DNA of 64,000 nucleotides, from NCBI RefSeq assembly GCF_049446155.1, contig NZ_JBMSEE010000002.1, positions 310,001 to 374,000 on the forward strand. Reading direction: 5' to 3'. This DNA is from Rivibacter sp049446155 (lineage in GTDB: Bacteria; Pseudomonadota; Gammaproteobacteria; Burkholderiales; Burkholderiaceae_C). Within the stretch, counting starts at the first letter, position 1. Every line of letters starts with the position of its first letter. This document shows positions 49,064 to 57,331 of this stretch, one piece after another. The notes beneath the pieces are model-generated. The model worked only from the letters and a program-made list of their open reading frames with translations. It did no database searches and was not told the DNA's origin. The translations under genes and the position numbers were made by a program.

Positions 49064-50923
49064 ATGGGTGCGAACGACGCCGGCCATCTGGCCGCCGAGG
49101 CCTCGCCGAGCGCACTGATCGGCACCTCGGCCGACGGTGTCGTCACGTACTGGAACGCCGCCGCCGAGCGCCTGTACGGCTACACGCGGGACGAGGCGAT
49201 CGGGCGCCCGGTCCACGAGCTGATCGTGCTGGCCGCCCACGACGACGAATCGAGGCGCATGCGCGACGACGCCCGCCACGGCATCGAGCGCAGCCACGAA
49301 CTGGTGCGCCGCTGCAAGAACGGCTCGCTGATCTACGTGCAGGCGGTGGTGACGGCGCTGCGCTCGCCGTCGGGCGAGCTGCAGGGCTTCCTGTCGAGCA
49401 GCACGGACGTCACCCACCTCAAGGTGCAGCGCGACGCGCGCCTGCTCGAGTCGCGCTACCGCGAGCTGCTGGAGTCGACGCCCGACGCGATCGTGCTGGT
49501 CAACGACATCGGTCGCATCGTGCTGGCCAACAGCCAGGCCGAGGTGGTGTTCGGCTACGCGCGCGAGGAGCTGACCAGCCAGCCGCTCGAGATGCTGATG
49601 CCGCCGCGCTACCGCGCCAGCCACGTCGGTCACCGCACGAACTACCTGTCGCAGTCGCGCACACGGCCGATGGGCCTGGGCCTGGAGCTCTACGGCCTGC
49701 GCAAGAACGGCGAGGAGTTCCCGGTCGAGATCAGCCTGAGCCCGCTCGAGACCGAGATCGGCCGCCTGGGCATGAGCGCGATCCGCGACATGACCTTTCG
49801 CCGCAAGGCCGAGCAGAAGTTCCGCGGCCTGCTGGAGTCGGCGCCGGACGCCATCGTCATCGTCGACAGCCGGGGGAACATCGTGCTCGTGAACACGCAG
49901 ACCGAGCGGCTGTTCGGCTATCCGCGCAGCGAGCTGCTCGGTCAGCCGATCGAGGTGCTGGTGCCCGAGCGCTTTCGCGACGCGCACCCGAGGCACCGCT
50001 CGCAGTTCTTTGCCGACCCCAACGTGCGCCCGATGGGCGCGGGCCTGCAATTGCACGGGCGCCGCCGCGACGGCAGCGAGTTCCCGGTCGAGATCAGCCT
50101 GAGCCCGCTCGAGACCGAGGAAGGCACCCTGGTGAGCAGCTCGATTCGCGACATCACCGACCGCCGCCGCGTCGAGCAGGCGCTGCAGGACAAGAACATC
50201 GAGCTCGAGCGCGCCAACCGGGCCAAGGACCGCTTCCTCGCGACGATGAGCCACGAGCTGCGCACGCCGCTGAACGCCATCATCGGCTTCACCGGTCTGA
50301 TGCTGATGAAGCTGCCCGGGCCGCTCACGGCCGAGCAGGAAAAGCAGCTGGGCATGGTGCAGTCCAGCGCCAAGCACCTGTTGTCGCTGATCAACGACCT
50401 GCTCGACGTCGCGAAGATCGACTCCGGCACCGTCGAGATGCAGCTGGCCGAGCTGAACCCGCAGCCGCTGGTCGAGGAGGTCGTCGCGACGCTGCGCCCG
50501 GCCGCCGAGGACAAGGGCCTGCGGCTGGACCTGAGGCTGCCGCCGCATCCGCTGGTGCTGCGCACCGACCGGCGCGCGTTGCAGCAGATCCTGATCAACC
50601 TGACGAACAACGCGATCAAGTTCACCGAGCGCGGCGCGGTGTCGCTGACCGTCGCGCGGCGCGACGCCCCGGCGCGCCCGACGATCGAGTTCGCGGTCGT
50701 CGACACCGGCATGGGCATTTCCGAGCAGGACCAGTCGCGGCTGTTCCAGCCGTTCAGCCAGGTCGGCAGCGGCGCGGCGCGCGGCCCCCGCGAGGGCACG
50801 GGGCTGGGCCTGTACCTGTGCAGCAAGCTCGCCGAGCTGCTCGGCGGGCGCCTCGAGCTGACCAGCGAGGTCGGACGCGGCAGCCGCTTCTCGCTGCACC
50901 TGCCGCTCGAACCGCAGGCCTGA
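49064..50923 (+). CDS. Triple-PAS sensor histidine kinase
   Basis: The protein is 619 aa without membrane helices. PAS1 (about 10-120), PAS2 (about 128-250) and PAS3 (about 250-372) are followed by HisKA with His397 (FLATMSHELRTPLNAI) and an HATPase (LTNNAIKFTERG, VDTGMGISEQDQSRLFQPF, GTGLGLYLCSKLAELLGG). PAS2 and PAS3 are clear duplicates (FPVEISLSPLET occurs in both, as does RPMG.GL). There is no receiver on the chain; the tandem receiver encoded downstream is the likely partner. Confidence 0.92.
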   Translation: MGANDAGHLAAEASPSALIGTSADGVVTYWNAAAERLYGYTRDEAIGRPVHELIVLAAHDDESRRMRDDARHGIERSHELVRRCKNGSLIYVQAVVTALRSPSGELQGFLSSSTDVTHLKVQRDARLLESRYRELLESTPDAIVLVNDIGRIVLANSQAEVVFGYAREELTSQPLEMLMPPRYRASHVGHRTNYLSQSRTRPMGLGLELYGLRKNGEEFPVEISLSPLETEIGRLGMSAIRDMTFRRKAEQKFRGLLESAPDAIVIVDSRGNIVLVNTQTERLFGYPRSELLGQPIEVLVPERFRDAHPRHRSQFFADPNVRPMGAGLQLHGRRRDGSEFPVEISLSPLETEEGTLVSSSIRDITDRRRVEQALQDKNIELERANRAKDRFLATMSHELRTPLNAIIGFTGLMLMKLPGPLTAEQEKQLGMVQSSAKHLLSLINDLLDVAKIDSGTVEMQLAELNPQPLVEEVVATLRPAAEDKGLRLDLRLPPHPLVLRTDRRALQQILINLTNNAIKFTERGAVSLTVARRDAPARPTIEFAVVDTGMGISEQDQSRLFQPFSQVGSGAARGPREGTGLGLYLCSKLAELLGGRLELTSEVGRGSRFSLHLPLEPQA

Positions 50924-50942
50924 CCGCCACCGGAGGACGCCG

Positions 50943-51023
50943 ATGAGCCTGACGCCGAGCCGCCTCAAGTCGGGCGAACACCCTCTCGGGGGGCAGGCGC
51001 GCAGCGCCAAGGGGGCAACATGA
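50943..51023 (+). CDS. Possible 26-residue leader peptide coupled to the tandem receiver
   Basis: The ATG at 50943 has a strong GGAGG 6 bases upstream. The frame ends in TGA overlapping the receiver ATG at 51020 (ATGA). The peptide, MSLTPSRLKSGEHPLGGQAR and six more residues, is encoded partly by a palindromic repeat (50981-51015). It is probably not a functional protein, but its translation could deliver ribosomes to the receiver gene, which has no good site of its own. Confidence 0.5.
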   Translation: MSLTPSRLKSGEHPLGGQARSAKGAT

Positions 51024-51871
51024 CCGCGCGCATCCTGATCGTCGAGGACAACCCGATCAACCGCGAACTGATCGACTACCTGCTGCGCGCCTACGGCTTC
51101 GAGACGCTCAAGGCCTCGGACGGGCACGTCGGGCTCGAGGTCGCGCGCCGCGAGCGGCCCGACGTGATCCTGTGCGACGTGCAGATGCCCGGCATGGACG
51201 GCGTCGAGTTCGTGCGGCAGGTCCGCGCCGACGCGGCGCTGGCCGCGACGCCGCTCATCGCCGTCACCGCGCTGGCGATGGTCGGCGACCGCGACCGCAT
51301 CCTCGGCGAAGGCTTCGACGGCTACATCGCCAAGCCGATCGAGCCGACCGATTTCATCGCCGCGGTCAACGGCTTCCTGCCGGCGCGACAGCGCAGCGAC
51401 GACGACGCGCCACCGCAGGCCTCGCCGCCGTCCTCACATGAGGCGGCCGCCGCGCCGGCGCACGCGCCGCCCCGCGCTGAAGGGCGCGGCCGGCGCATCC
51501 TGGTGCTCGACGACACGCCCTTCAACCTCGAGCTCAAGCGCGACCTCCTGATCCCGCACGGCTTCGAGGTCACGACCGCGCAGACTGCGCAGGAGGCATG
51601 GGACGCGGCGAAGGCCCAGCCGCCGGACCTGGTGATCTCCGACGTGGGCTCGCCGGTCGGCAGCGGCTTCGACTTCATCCAACGCGTGAAGGCCGACCCG
51701 GTGCTGCGCGACGTGCCCTTCATCTTCTTGACCTCGACGCACTGGGACAGCGCATCGCGCGCGCGCGGCCTCGCCCTGGGCGCGACGCGCTACCTCGTGC
51801 GCCCGATGGAGCCGGTGCGCCTGCTGGCCGAGATCGAGGCCTGCCTGCCGCCGCGCCGCGGCGACGACTGA
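51020..51871 (+). CDS. Tandem two-receiver response regulator without output domain
   Basis: The protein is 283 aa. REC1 (about 4-120) is complete: Asp10, phosphoacceptor Asp53 (ILCDVQMPGMDG) and Lys105 (GYIAKP). A Pro/Ala-rich linker (about 125-155) leads to REC2 (about 158-280), which keeps Asp164/165 and Asp208 (VISDVGSP) but has Arg261 where the conserved Lys belongs (YLVRPMEP). REC2 may therefore signal differently or act as a phosphate sink. It lies 96 bp after the triple-PAS kinase and probably receives its phosphate. Confidence 0.9.
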   Translation: MTARILIVEDNPINRELIDYLLRAYGFETLKASDGHVGLEVARRERPDVILCDVQMPGMDGVEFVRQVRADAALAATPLIAVTALAMVGDRDRILGEGFDGYIAKPIEPTDFIAAVNGFLPARQRSDDDAPPQASPPSSHEAAAAPAHAPPRAEGRGRRILVLDDTPFNLELKRDLLIPHGFEVTTAQTAQEAWDAAKAQPPDLVISDVGSPVGSGFDFIQRVKADPVLRDVPFIFLTSTHWDSASRARGLALGATRYLVRPMEPVRLLAEIEACLPPRRGDD

Positions 51872-52014
51872 CGGCCACGCCTGTGCCTTTCGGACGAGGG
51901 CGTTCCCACTCGCGATGACGATTCGCGCCCGACGGCGAATGTGCCCAGAATCGCCGGGCGTCGTGCGAGGCCGGAGTCCGGGCGCCGACGGTGTTGACTG
52001 ACAGGAGCCTGGCC

Positions 52015-52521
52015 ATGTTCGGATTGACGCCTCTCGGAACCGTGCACACCGCCATCGCACTGGTCGCCGTGGCCGCCGGCCTTGTCGCGCTGGTGCGCGA
52101 CAAGGAGATCTCGCCCGACACCGGCCTCGGCCGGACCTACCTGTGGGCCACGGTGCTCACCTGCCTGACCAGCTTCGGCATCTTCCAGCACGGCGGCTTC
52201 GGCGTGCCGCACGTGCTGTCGCTCATCACGCTGCTCACGCTCGCGCTCGCGATGCTGGCGGCCAGGACCGCTGTGCTCGGGCGCGCGTCACGCTACGTCA
52301 GCACGCTCGCGTTCTCGCTGAGCTTCTTCTTCCACACGATCCCCGGCGCGACCGAGACCTTCACGCGGCTGCCGGCAGGCGCCCCGCTGTTCAGCGGGCC
52401 CGAGGACCCGGCGCTGCAAAAGCTCGTCGGCGTGTTCTTCGTGCTGTTCCTGATCGGCGCCGGCCTGCAGGTGCGGCGGCTGTGGGCCGGCAGCGCGGGC
52501 GTCGTTGCGCGCGCGGCCTGA
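52015..52521 (+). CDS. Small integral membrane protein of unknown function (168 aa)
   Basis: The ATG at 52015 follows AGGAG. Four or five hydrophobic helices are visible: TAIALVAVAAGLVALV, YLWATVLTCLTSFGIF, VLSLITLLTLALAMLA, YVSTLAFSLSFFFH and LVGVFFVLFLIGAGL. The HTAIALVAVAAGLVALVRDK opening and mid-protein FQHGG resemble DUF2306-like bacterial membrane proteins, but I am not certain of the family. It is convergent with the MFS gene. Confidence 0.75.
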   Translation: MFGLTPLGTVHTAIALVAVAAGLVALVRDKEISPDTGLGRTYLWATVLTCLTSFGIFQHGGFGVPHVLSLITLLTLALAMLAARTAVLGRASRYVSTLAFSLSFFFHTIPGATETFTRLPAGAPLFSGPEDPALQKLVGVFFVLFLIGAGLQVRRLWAGSAGVVARAA

Positions 52522-52545
52522 GCCACGCCAGCGTCCCGCACGCGC

Positions 52546-53766
52546 TCAGCAGTTGGCGTTCGGGGCGAGCGAACGCGCGCCGTGCGGCGCGCGGCGCTCC
52601 AGGCGCACGCCCAGCCACGCGATCGCGCCGCCCGCGGCGGTGAGTGCCGCGGCGATCGGCGGCAGCGACGCCAGGCCGGCGCCGTGCGCGATGGCCGCCC
52701 CGCCGAGCCACGCGCCCAGCGCATTGCCGAGGTTGAACGCGGCGATGTTCAGGCTCGACGCCAGGCTCTCGCCGCCGGTGGCCTGCTGCAGCACGCGCAG
52801 CTGCAGCGGCGAGACGGTCGCGAAGGCCGCCCCGCCGAGCAGGCCGACGAAGATCACCGCCGGCACCGGTGCCGTCACGGCCCAGCCCATCAGCACCAGC
52901 ACCACGGCCAGCGCCGCCAGCGTGCCGAGCAGCGCCGGCACGAGGGCGCGGTCGGCCAGCCGGCCGCCGAGCATGTTGCCGCCGATCATGCCGACGCCGA
53001 ACACCAGCAGGATCGCCGACACCGCCGCCTCGGACACGCCGGTCACCTGCGTGAGGATGGGCTGGATGTAGGTGAACACCGCGAACACGCCGCCGAAGCC
53101 GAACACCGTGGCGGCCAGCGCCAGCAGCACCTGGGTGCGGCCGAGCACGGCGAGCTGGCTGCGCATGCCGGCCGCCGGCGCGTCGTTCTCGCGGCTGGCC
53201 GGCACGAATCGCAGGATCACCAGCGTCGCCAGCACGCCGATCGCGGCCACGGCCCAGAAGGTCGAGCGCCAGCCAAAGTGCAGACCCAGCCAGGCGCCGG
53301 CCGGCACGCCCAGAAGCGTGGCGACCGTGAGGCCGGTGAACATGGTCGAGATCGCCGAGGCCTTGCGGTCGGCCGGCACCAGGCTCGTGGCCACCACCGC
53401 GCCGACGCCGAAGAAGGTGCCGTGCGCGAGCGAGGTGACGACGCGCGCGGCCATCAGCAGCGCGTAGTTCGGCGCCAGTGCACAGGCGAGGTTGCCGATC
53501 GTGAAGATCAGCATCAACGCGACCAGCGCGGTCTTGCGCGGCAGCCGCGTGGTCGCCGCGGTCAGCAGCGGTGCGCCGACGAAGACGCCGAGCGCGTAGC
53601 CGGAGATCAGCAGGCCGGCGGCCGTGAGGCTGACTTGCAGGTCGGCCGAGATCTGCAGCAGCAGACCCATGATGACGAACTCGGTCGTGCCGATGCCGAA
53701 CGAGCCGACGGTGAGCGCGTAGAGCGCGGCGGGCGTGCGCGGCGCGGTGGGCGGCGTGGGGGACAT
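52546..53766 (-). CDS. MFS exporter, AraJ/sugar or drug efflux type
   Basis: The protein is 406 aa with 12 membrane helices. The first region GSFGIGTTEFVIMGLLLQISADL is the hallmark of the AraJ/YdhP drug:H+ antiporter-1 branch, and GRLADRAL lies in the loop of the second half. The gene is divergent from a LysR gene across 117 bp, so the LysR protein probably controls it. The substrate is unknown. Confidence 0.9.
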   Translation of the reverse strand: MSPTPPTAPRTPAALYALTVGSFGIGTTEFVIMGLLLQISADLQVSLTAAGLLISGYALGVFVGAPLLTAATTRLPRKTALVALMLIFTIGNLACALAPNYALLMAARVVTSLAHGTFFGVGAVVATSLVPADRKASAISTMFTGLTVATLLGVPAGAWLGLHFGWRSTFWAVAAIGVLATLVILRFVPASRENDAPAAGMRSQLAVLGRTQVLLALAATVFGFGGVFAVFTYIQPILTQVTGVSEAAVSAILLVFGVGMIGGNMLGGRLADRALVPALLGTLAALAVVLVLMGWAVTAPVPAVIFVGLLGGAAFATVSPLQLRVLQQATGGESLASSLNIAAFNLGNALGAWLGGAAIAHGAGLASLPPIAAALTAAGGAIAWLGVRLERRAPHGARSLAPNANC

Positions 53767-53883
53767 GGGAAGCGGTCGCTTGAAGCTGAGGTCCGGCTGA
53801 GGTTAGGGATCCGGGCCTCAAAGAAAAACGCCATAAAGCGACAATCACTTTCCATGATCTCTTGAGAATCAAGGAGCGCCGCG

Positions 53884-54792
53884 ATGAACCGCGTGAGCGA
53901 CGTGATGCTGTTCCTGCGCGTGTTCGACGCCGGCTCGATCAGCGCGGCCGCGCGCAGCCTGGACCTGTCGGTCTCGCTGGCCAGCCAGCGCCTCAAGCGC
54001 CTGGAGCGCGAGTTGGGCGTGCCGCTGTTCCACCGCAGCACCCGCCAGCTGCTGCCCACGCCCGAGGGCCTGCTGCTGGCCGAGCAGGGCCGTCCGCTGG
54101 TCGAGGACCTGGAGGCGCTCACGGGCAGCCTGCGCGAGGCCGCGCGCGGCGTGAGCGGCGTGCTGCGCCTGACCACCTCGTCGACCTTCGGGCGGCAGTA
54201 CATCTCGCCGCTGCTGCCCGAGTTCCTCGCGCTGCATCCGCAGCTCAAGCTCAGCGTCGACCTGACCGACGAGCTGCAGGACATCGTCGCCGGCGGCTTC
54301 GACCTCGCGGTGCGCATCGGCGCGCTGCAGGATTCGTCGCTCGTCGCGCGCCCGATCGCGACCAACCGGCGCGTGCTGTGCGCCGCGCCCGCCTACCTGG
54401 CGCGGCGCGGCCGCCCGGCCCATCCGCGCGAGCTGGCCGAGCACGACTGCCTGCTGCTGACCTCGCGCGACGCTCGCCAGGACAGCTGGCGCCTGCGCGA
54501 CGGCCACGGCCGCGAACAGGTGGTGCGCGTGAGCGGTCCGGTCGAGGCCAACCAGGGCGAGCTGCTGCGCGACGCGGCACTCGCCGGCCTGGGCATCGCG
54601 ATGCACTCGATCTGGCACATCGTCGACGACCTGCGCGCCGGACGGCTCGAGGTGGTGCTGCCGAAGTACGCGCCGCCGCCGACCAAGATCCACGCGGTGA
54701 TGCCGCGCCGGCGGCTGGTGCCGCCGCGCGTGCGCGTGTTCGTCGACTTCCTGGCGCGCAGCTTCGGCGACACGCCGCCGTGGGAACGGTGA
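53884..54792 (+). CDS. LysR-family regulator
   Basis: The protein is 302 aa. The N-terminal helix-turn-helix (VMLFLRVFDAGSISAAARSLDLSVSLASQRLKRLERELGVPLFHRSTRQL) is standard, and the substrate-binding domain resembles the AaeR/DsdC-like group that usually sits next to an MFS or oxidoreductase gene. It starts 5 bases after AGGAGCGCC. Divergent from the MFS exporter; in the shared gap a TCTC-TT-GAGA dyad lies near 53860. Confidence 0.9.
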   Translation: MNRVSDVMLFLRVFDAGSISAAARSLDLSVSLASQRLKRLERELGVPLFHRSTRQLLPTPEGLLLAEQGRPLVEDLEALTGSLREAARGVSGVLRLTTSSTFGRQYISPLLPEFLALHPQLKLSVDLTDELQDIVAGGFDLAVRIGALQDSSLVARPIATNRRVLCAAPAYLARRGRPAHPRELAEHDCLLLTSRDARQDSWRLRDGHGREQVVRVSGPVEANQGELLRDAALAGLGIAMHSIWHIVDDLRAGRLEVVLPKYAPPPTKIHAVMPRRRLVPPRVRVFVDFLARSFGDTPPWER

Positions 54793-54807
54793 GACTTCAG
54801 CCTGGAT

Positions 54808-55263
54808 TCACGCCGCTTCCGGCAGCGGATTGCGAAAGCTCACGTTCAGCAGGTTCCACGCAGTGATGGTCGCGATCGCGAAGCCGAGCTCGGCGATCTC
54901 CTGGCCGTTGAAGTGCTGCTTCAGCCGGGCGAACTCCTCGTCGCTCGGATCGGCCGCGGGGATCGCGGTGACGATCTCGGCCCAGCGCAGCGCGGCGCGC
55001 TCGCGGTCGCTGAAGTAGGGCGCCTCGCGCCAGCCGGCGACGGCATTGACGTGGCGCGCGCTCATGCCCTGGCGCTGCAGGTCGGCCCAGTGCATGTCGA
55101 TGCAATAGGCGCAGCCGTTGATCTGCGAGACGCGCAGGAACACGATCTCGAGCAGGCGCTTGTCGAGCGAGCCGTTCTTGATGACGGTCGACAGGTCGTA
55201 CAGCCCCTTGAAGGACTTGGGCGCGAGCTGGAAGTAGGCGACGCGGGGCGCGTGGGCAGACAT
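54808..55263 (-). CDS. Carboxymuconolactone decarboxylase/AhpD-like protein, likely ECF41 target
   Basis: The protein is 151 aa from ATG 55263. The AhpD-like active site is EIVFLRVSQINGCAYCIDMHW with Cys51, Cys54 and His58, which indicates peroxidatic or thiol-based chemistry rather than true decarboxylation. It is directly downstream of an ECF41-type sigma gene. A TGTCACA motif with CGTC 14 bases later lies in the gap before it. Such genes are the known partners of ECF41 sigma factors. Confidence 0.9.
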   Translation of the reverse strand: MSAHAPRVAYFQLAPKSFKGLYDLSTVIKNGSLDKRLLEIVFLRVSQINGCAYCIDMHWADLQRQGMSARHVNAVAGWREAPYFSDRERAALRWAEIVTAIPAADPSDEEFARLKQHFNGQEIAELGFAIATITAWNLLNVSFRNPLPEAA

Positions 55264-55319
55264 GGGCACAAACCTTTCGAAGCGTCGGAGTCCGCACCGC
55301 GCGGCCTCCATGCTCCTTA

Positions 55320-55344
55320 GACGGCCCGGCGCGCGCGCCTGTGA
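55320..55344 (-). promoter_or_regulatory. Candidate ECF41 promoter of the CMD gene
   Basis: On the minus strand TGTCACA (55344-55338) is followed after 14 bases by CGTC (55323-55320). The hexamers equal those of the sigma gene's own promoter, but the spacer is two bases shorter. The start codon lies about 57 bp further on. Confidence 0.55.
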
Positions 55345-55348
55345 CAGC

Positions 55349-56242
55349 TCACTGCATCGCCTCGATGTGCGCCAGCTTGTCCGGGTTGCGGATCGCGTAG
55401 ACCGCGACGATGCGTTCGCCGTCGGTCACGAAGGCCTGCGCCGACTCGATCACGCCGTTCACGTAGCGCAGCACGCCGGTCTCGCCGTTGATGCGCGCAA
55501 GGCGGTAGCTCAGCTGGCTGCCCAGGTGCTTCCAGTTCGCCCAGTAGAGATTGGCGATGCGGTCCGGCCCTTCGAGCGGATGGCCGAACGAGGGCACCTT
55601 GCCGCCGCCGTCGCCGATCAGCTGCGCCTCGTCGGCCAGCATCGCGACCATGGCCTCGCGCACGCCGCCCTGCGCGGCCTGCACGAAGCGCTCGATCAGC
55701 CGGTGATGCGCCTCGGGCGCGACCTCGAAGCGCGGGCGCTCGGCCTGCACGCGTTCGCTGGCGCGGTGCACCAGCTGGCGGCAGGCCGCCTCGCTCTTGC
55801 CGAGCGCGGCGGCGATCTCGTCGTAGTCGCGGTCGAACACCTGGCGCAGCAGGAAGGCCGCGCGCTCCTCGGGCGCCAGGCGCTCGAGCACGCGCAGCAG
55901 CGCGATCGACAGCTCGCCGGCGAGTTCCACCGCCGCCTCGGGCGTGCGCTCGTCGAGCTCGTCGACCAGCGGCTCGGGCAGCCAGTAGCCGACATAGGCC
56001 TCGCGCTCGGCCTGGGCCGCACGCAACCGGTCGATCGCCAGCCGCGTGACCACGGTCACCAGCCAGGCCTCGGCCGACTGCAGCGCATCGCGGTCGGCGC
56101 GATGCCAGCGCAGCCAGGCGTCCTGCAGCACGTCTTCGGCGTCGGCGCGCGTGCCGAGCATGCGGTAGGCGATCGAGAACAGGCGCGGGCGCAGCGCGAC
56201 GAACGGGGTGTCGGCGGCGTCGGGCTGGGCAGGATCGGTCAT
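55349..56242 (-). CDS. ECF41-type (SigJ-like) RNA polymerase sigma factor
   Basis: The protein is 297 aa from ATG 56242. Sigma region 2 is visible (LFSIAYRMLGTRADAEDVLQDAWLRW), as is region 4 (LAPEERAAFLLRQVFDRDYDEIAAALGKSEAACRQLVHRA). A C-terminal SnoaL-like domain of about 110 residues follows (RLIERFVQAAQGGVREAMVAMLADEAQLIGDGGGK, YVNGVIESAQAFV, YAIRNPDKL). DGGGK and the NPDKL end are the known ECF41 extension motifs that replace an anti-sigma factor. It lies upstream of the CMD gene, as is usual. Confidence 0.93.
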   Translation of the reverse strand: MTDPAQPDAADTPFVALRPRLFSIAYRMLGTRADAEDVLQDAWLRWHRADRDALQSAEAWLVTVVTRLAIDRLRAAQAEREAYVGYWLPEPLVDELDERTPEAAVELAGELSIALLRVLERLAPEERAAFLLRQVFDRDYDEIAAALGKSEAACRQLVHRASERVQAERPRFEVAPEAHHRLIERFVQAAQGGVREAMVAMLADEAQLIGDGGGKVPSFGHPLEGPDRIANLYWANWKHLGSQLSYRLARINGETGVLRYVNGVIESAQAFVTDGERIVAVYAIRNPDKLAHIEAMQ

Positions 56243-56278
56243 GGCGTTTCGCACGGTACGCGTTGGGTTTGACCACAA

Positions 56279-56305
56279 GACGAACGGGGCGAGGCACGTG
56301 TGACA
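56279..56305 (-). promoter_or_regulatory. Candidate ECF41 autoregulatory promoter
   Basis: On the minus strand TGTCACA (56305-56299) is followed by exactly 16 bases and CGTC (56282-56279), 37 bp before the sigma gene ATG. As I recall, this is the consensus described for ECF41 sigma factors. Confidence 0.75.
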
Positions 56306-56309
56306 GGCC

Positions 56310-56987
56310 CTACCGCGGCGACACCACCCGCACGACGACTTCCTTGTAGGTGCGAAACCCCATGCGCTCGTAAAGCGCCCGCGCTCCGGTGTTCGCGCTC
56401 ATCACGTGCAGGAACGGCGTCTCGCCGCGCGCCATCTGACGGCGCACGAGCTTGGCGATCAGCCGGCGCGCCAGGCCGCGGCCTTGCTGCTCTGGCAGGG
56501 TGCACACGCCGCTGATCTCGCGCAGGGGACCGGCGACCATGCGCTCGCCGGCCATCGCGATCAGGCGCTCGCCGTCGAAGACACCGAAGTACTCGCCCAA
56601 CTCGATGGTGCGCAGGCCGAAGGGGCCGGGGCGCGTCAGCGTCGCGAGGTCGAGCGCCTGCTGCGCGTGCGTGGCGTCCAGCCGCCGCGCCTCGGGTGCA
56701 TCGTCGGCCTCGGGTGGCGGCGCGTCCCAGACCATCTTGTGCATCGTGGTCTCGGCGTCGACCTGCCAGCCCGCGGGCGGCGGGCCGCTCCAGCCGTCGC
56801 AGTAGAAATGCTCGCCCTCCGCACAGAAGGCGCGCAGCGCCTCGAAGTCGGGCGCCGTGGGATCGGGGAAACCGACGATCGGCGAAAAGCCGGACGCGTA
56901 GCGGCGCGCGCTCGCGGTGCCGGCGGAGAACTTTGCGTGCGGTCCGGTCAGCGTGTGCCAGATGATGTTGTCGAGCAGCTGGTTCAT
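56310..56987 (-). CDS. GNAT-family N-acetyltransferase
   Basis: The protein is 225 aa. The C-terminal GNAT domain is complete (GLRTIELGEYFGVFDGERLIAMAGERM, EISGVCTLPEQQGRGLARRLIAKLVRRQMARGETPFLHV with the acetyl-CoA loop, GARALYERMGFRTYKEV). The N-terminal half (about 1-100) is an added domain of the FR47/DUF-type acetyltransferases. The target is unknown. It is upstream of the sigma gene on the same strand, with the sigma promoter in the 67-bp gap. Confidence 0.88.
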   Translation of the reverse strand: MNQLLDNIIWHTLTGPHAKFSAGTASARRYASGFSPIVGFPDPTAPDFEALRAFCAEGEHFYCDGWSGPPPAGWQVDAETTMHKMVWDAPPPEADDAPEARRLDATHAQQALDLATLTRPGPFGLRTIELGEYFGVFDGERLIAMAGERMVAGPLREISGVCTLPEQQGRGLARRLIAKLVRRQMARGETPFLHVMSANTGARALYERMGFRTYKEVVVRVVSPR

Positions 56988-57019
56988 GGCGGCGCTCCTT
57001 GGCGAGGCGCCAGCCTAAC

Positions 57020-57208
57020 CTAGCCCGGCGATCGCTCGGCCGGCTGCTGCGCCTGCAGCGAGGGCGGCGCAACCATCGCGCGACGCGCATCGGACTCGGC
57101 GATCGACTGATGCGCCGCCCAGCCCGCCAGGGCCCAGGCGGCCACGACGGCGAGATCGGCCACCACGCCCCAGATCCAGTTCGGTTTCACGCTCGCGTTC
57201 CCATCCAT
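57020..57208 (-). CDS. Possible small single-helix membrane protein (62 aa)
   Basis: A frame with one hydrophobic segment (WIWGVVADLAVVAAWALAGWAAHQ). ATG 57208 lacks a ribosome site; GTG 57190 is an alternative with GGGAACG upstream. No family is recognised, and a chance frame in GC-rich DNA is possible. The following spacer to 57331 shows nothing else. Confidence 0.4.
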   Translation of the reverse strand: MDGNASVKPNWIWGVVADLAVVAAWALAGWAAHQSIAESDARRAMVAPPSLQAQQPAERSPG

Positions 57209-57331
57209 TCAGCAGTGACTGAATGATGGGCGGGCGAGCGCGGCGGATAAAGACGGCTGCGTGGATCGCAGTGTTGCGGCCGGTGGAACAGTGGCCGCGG
57301 CGCCAGCGCCGCTCGCGCGGGCGTGGGCCGC

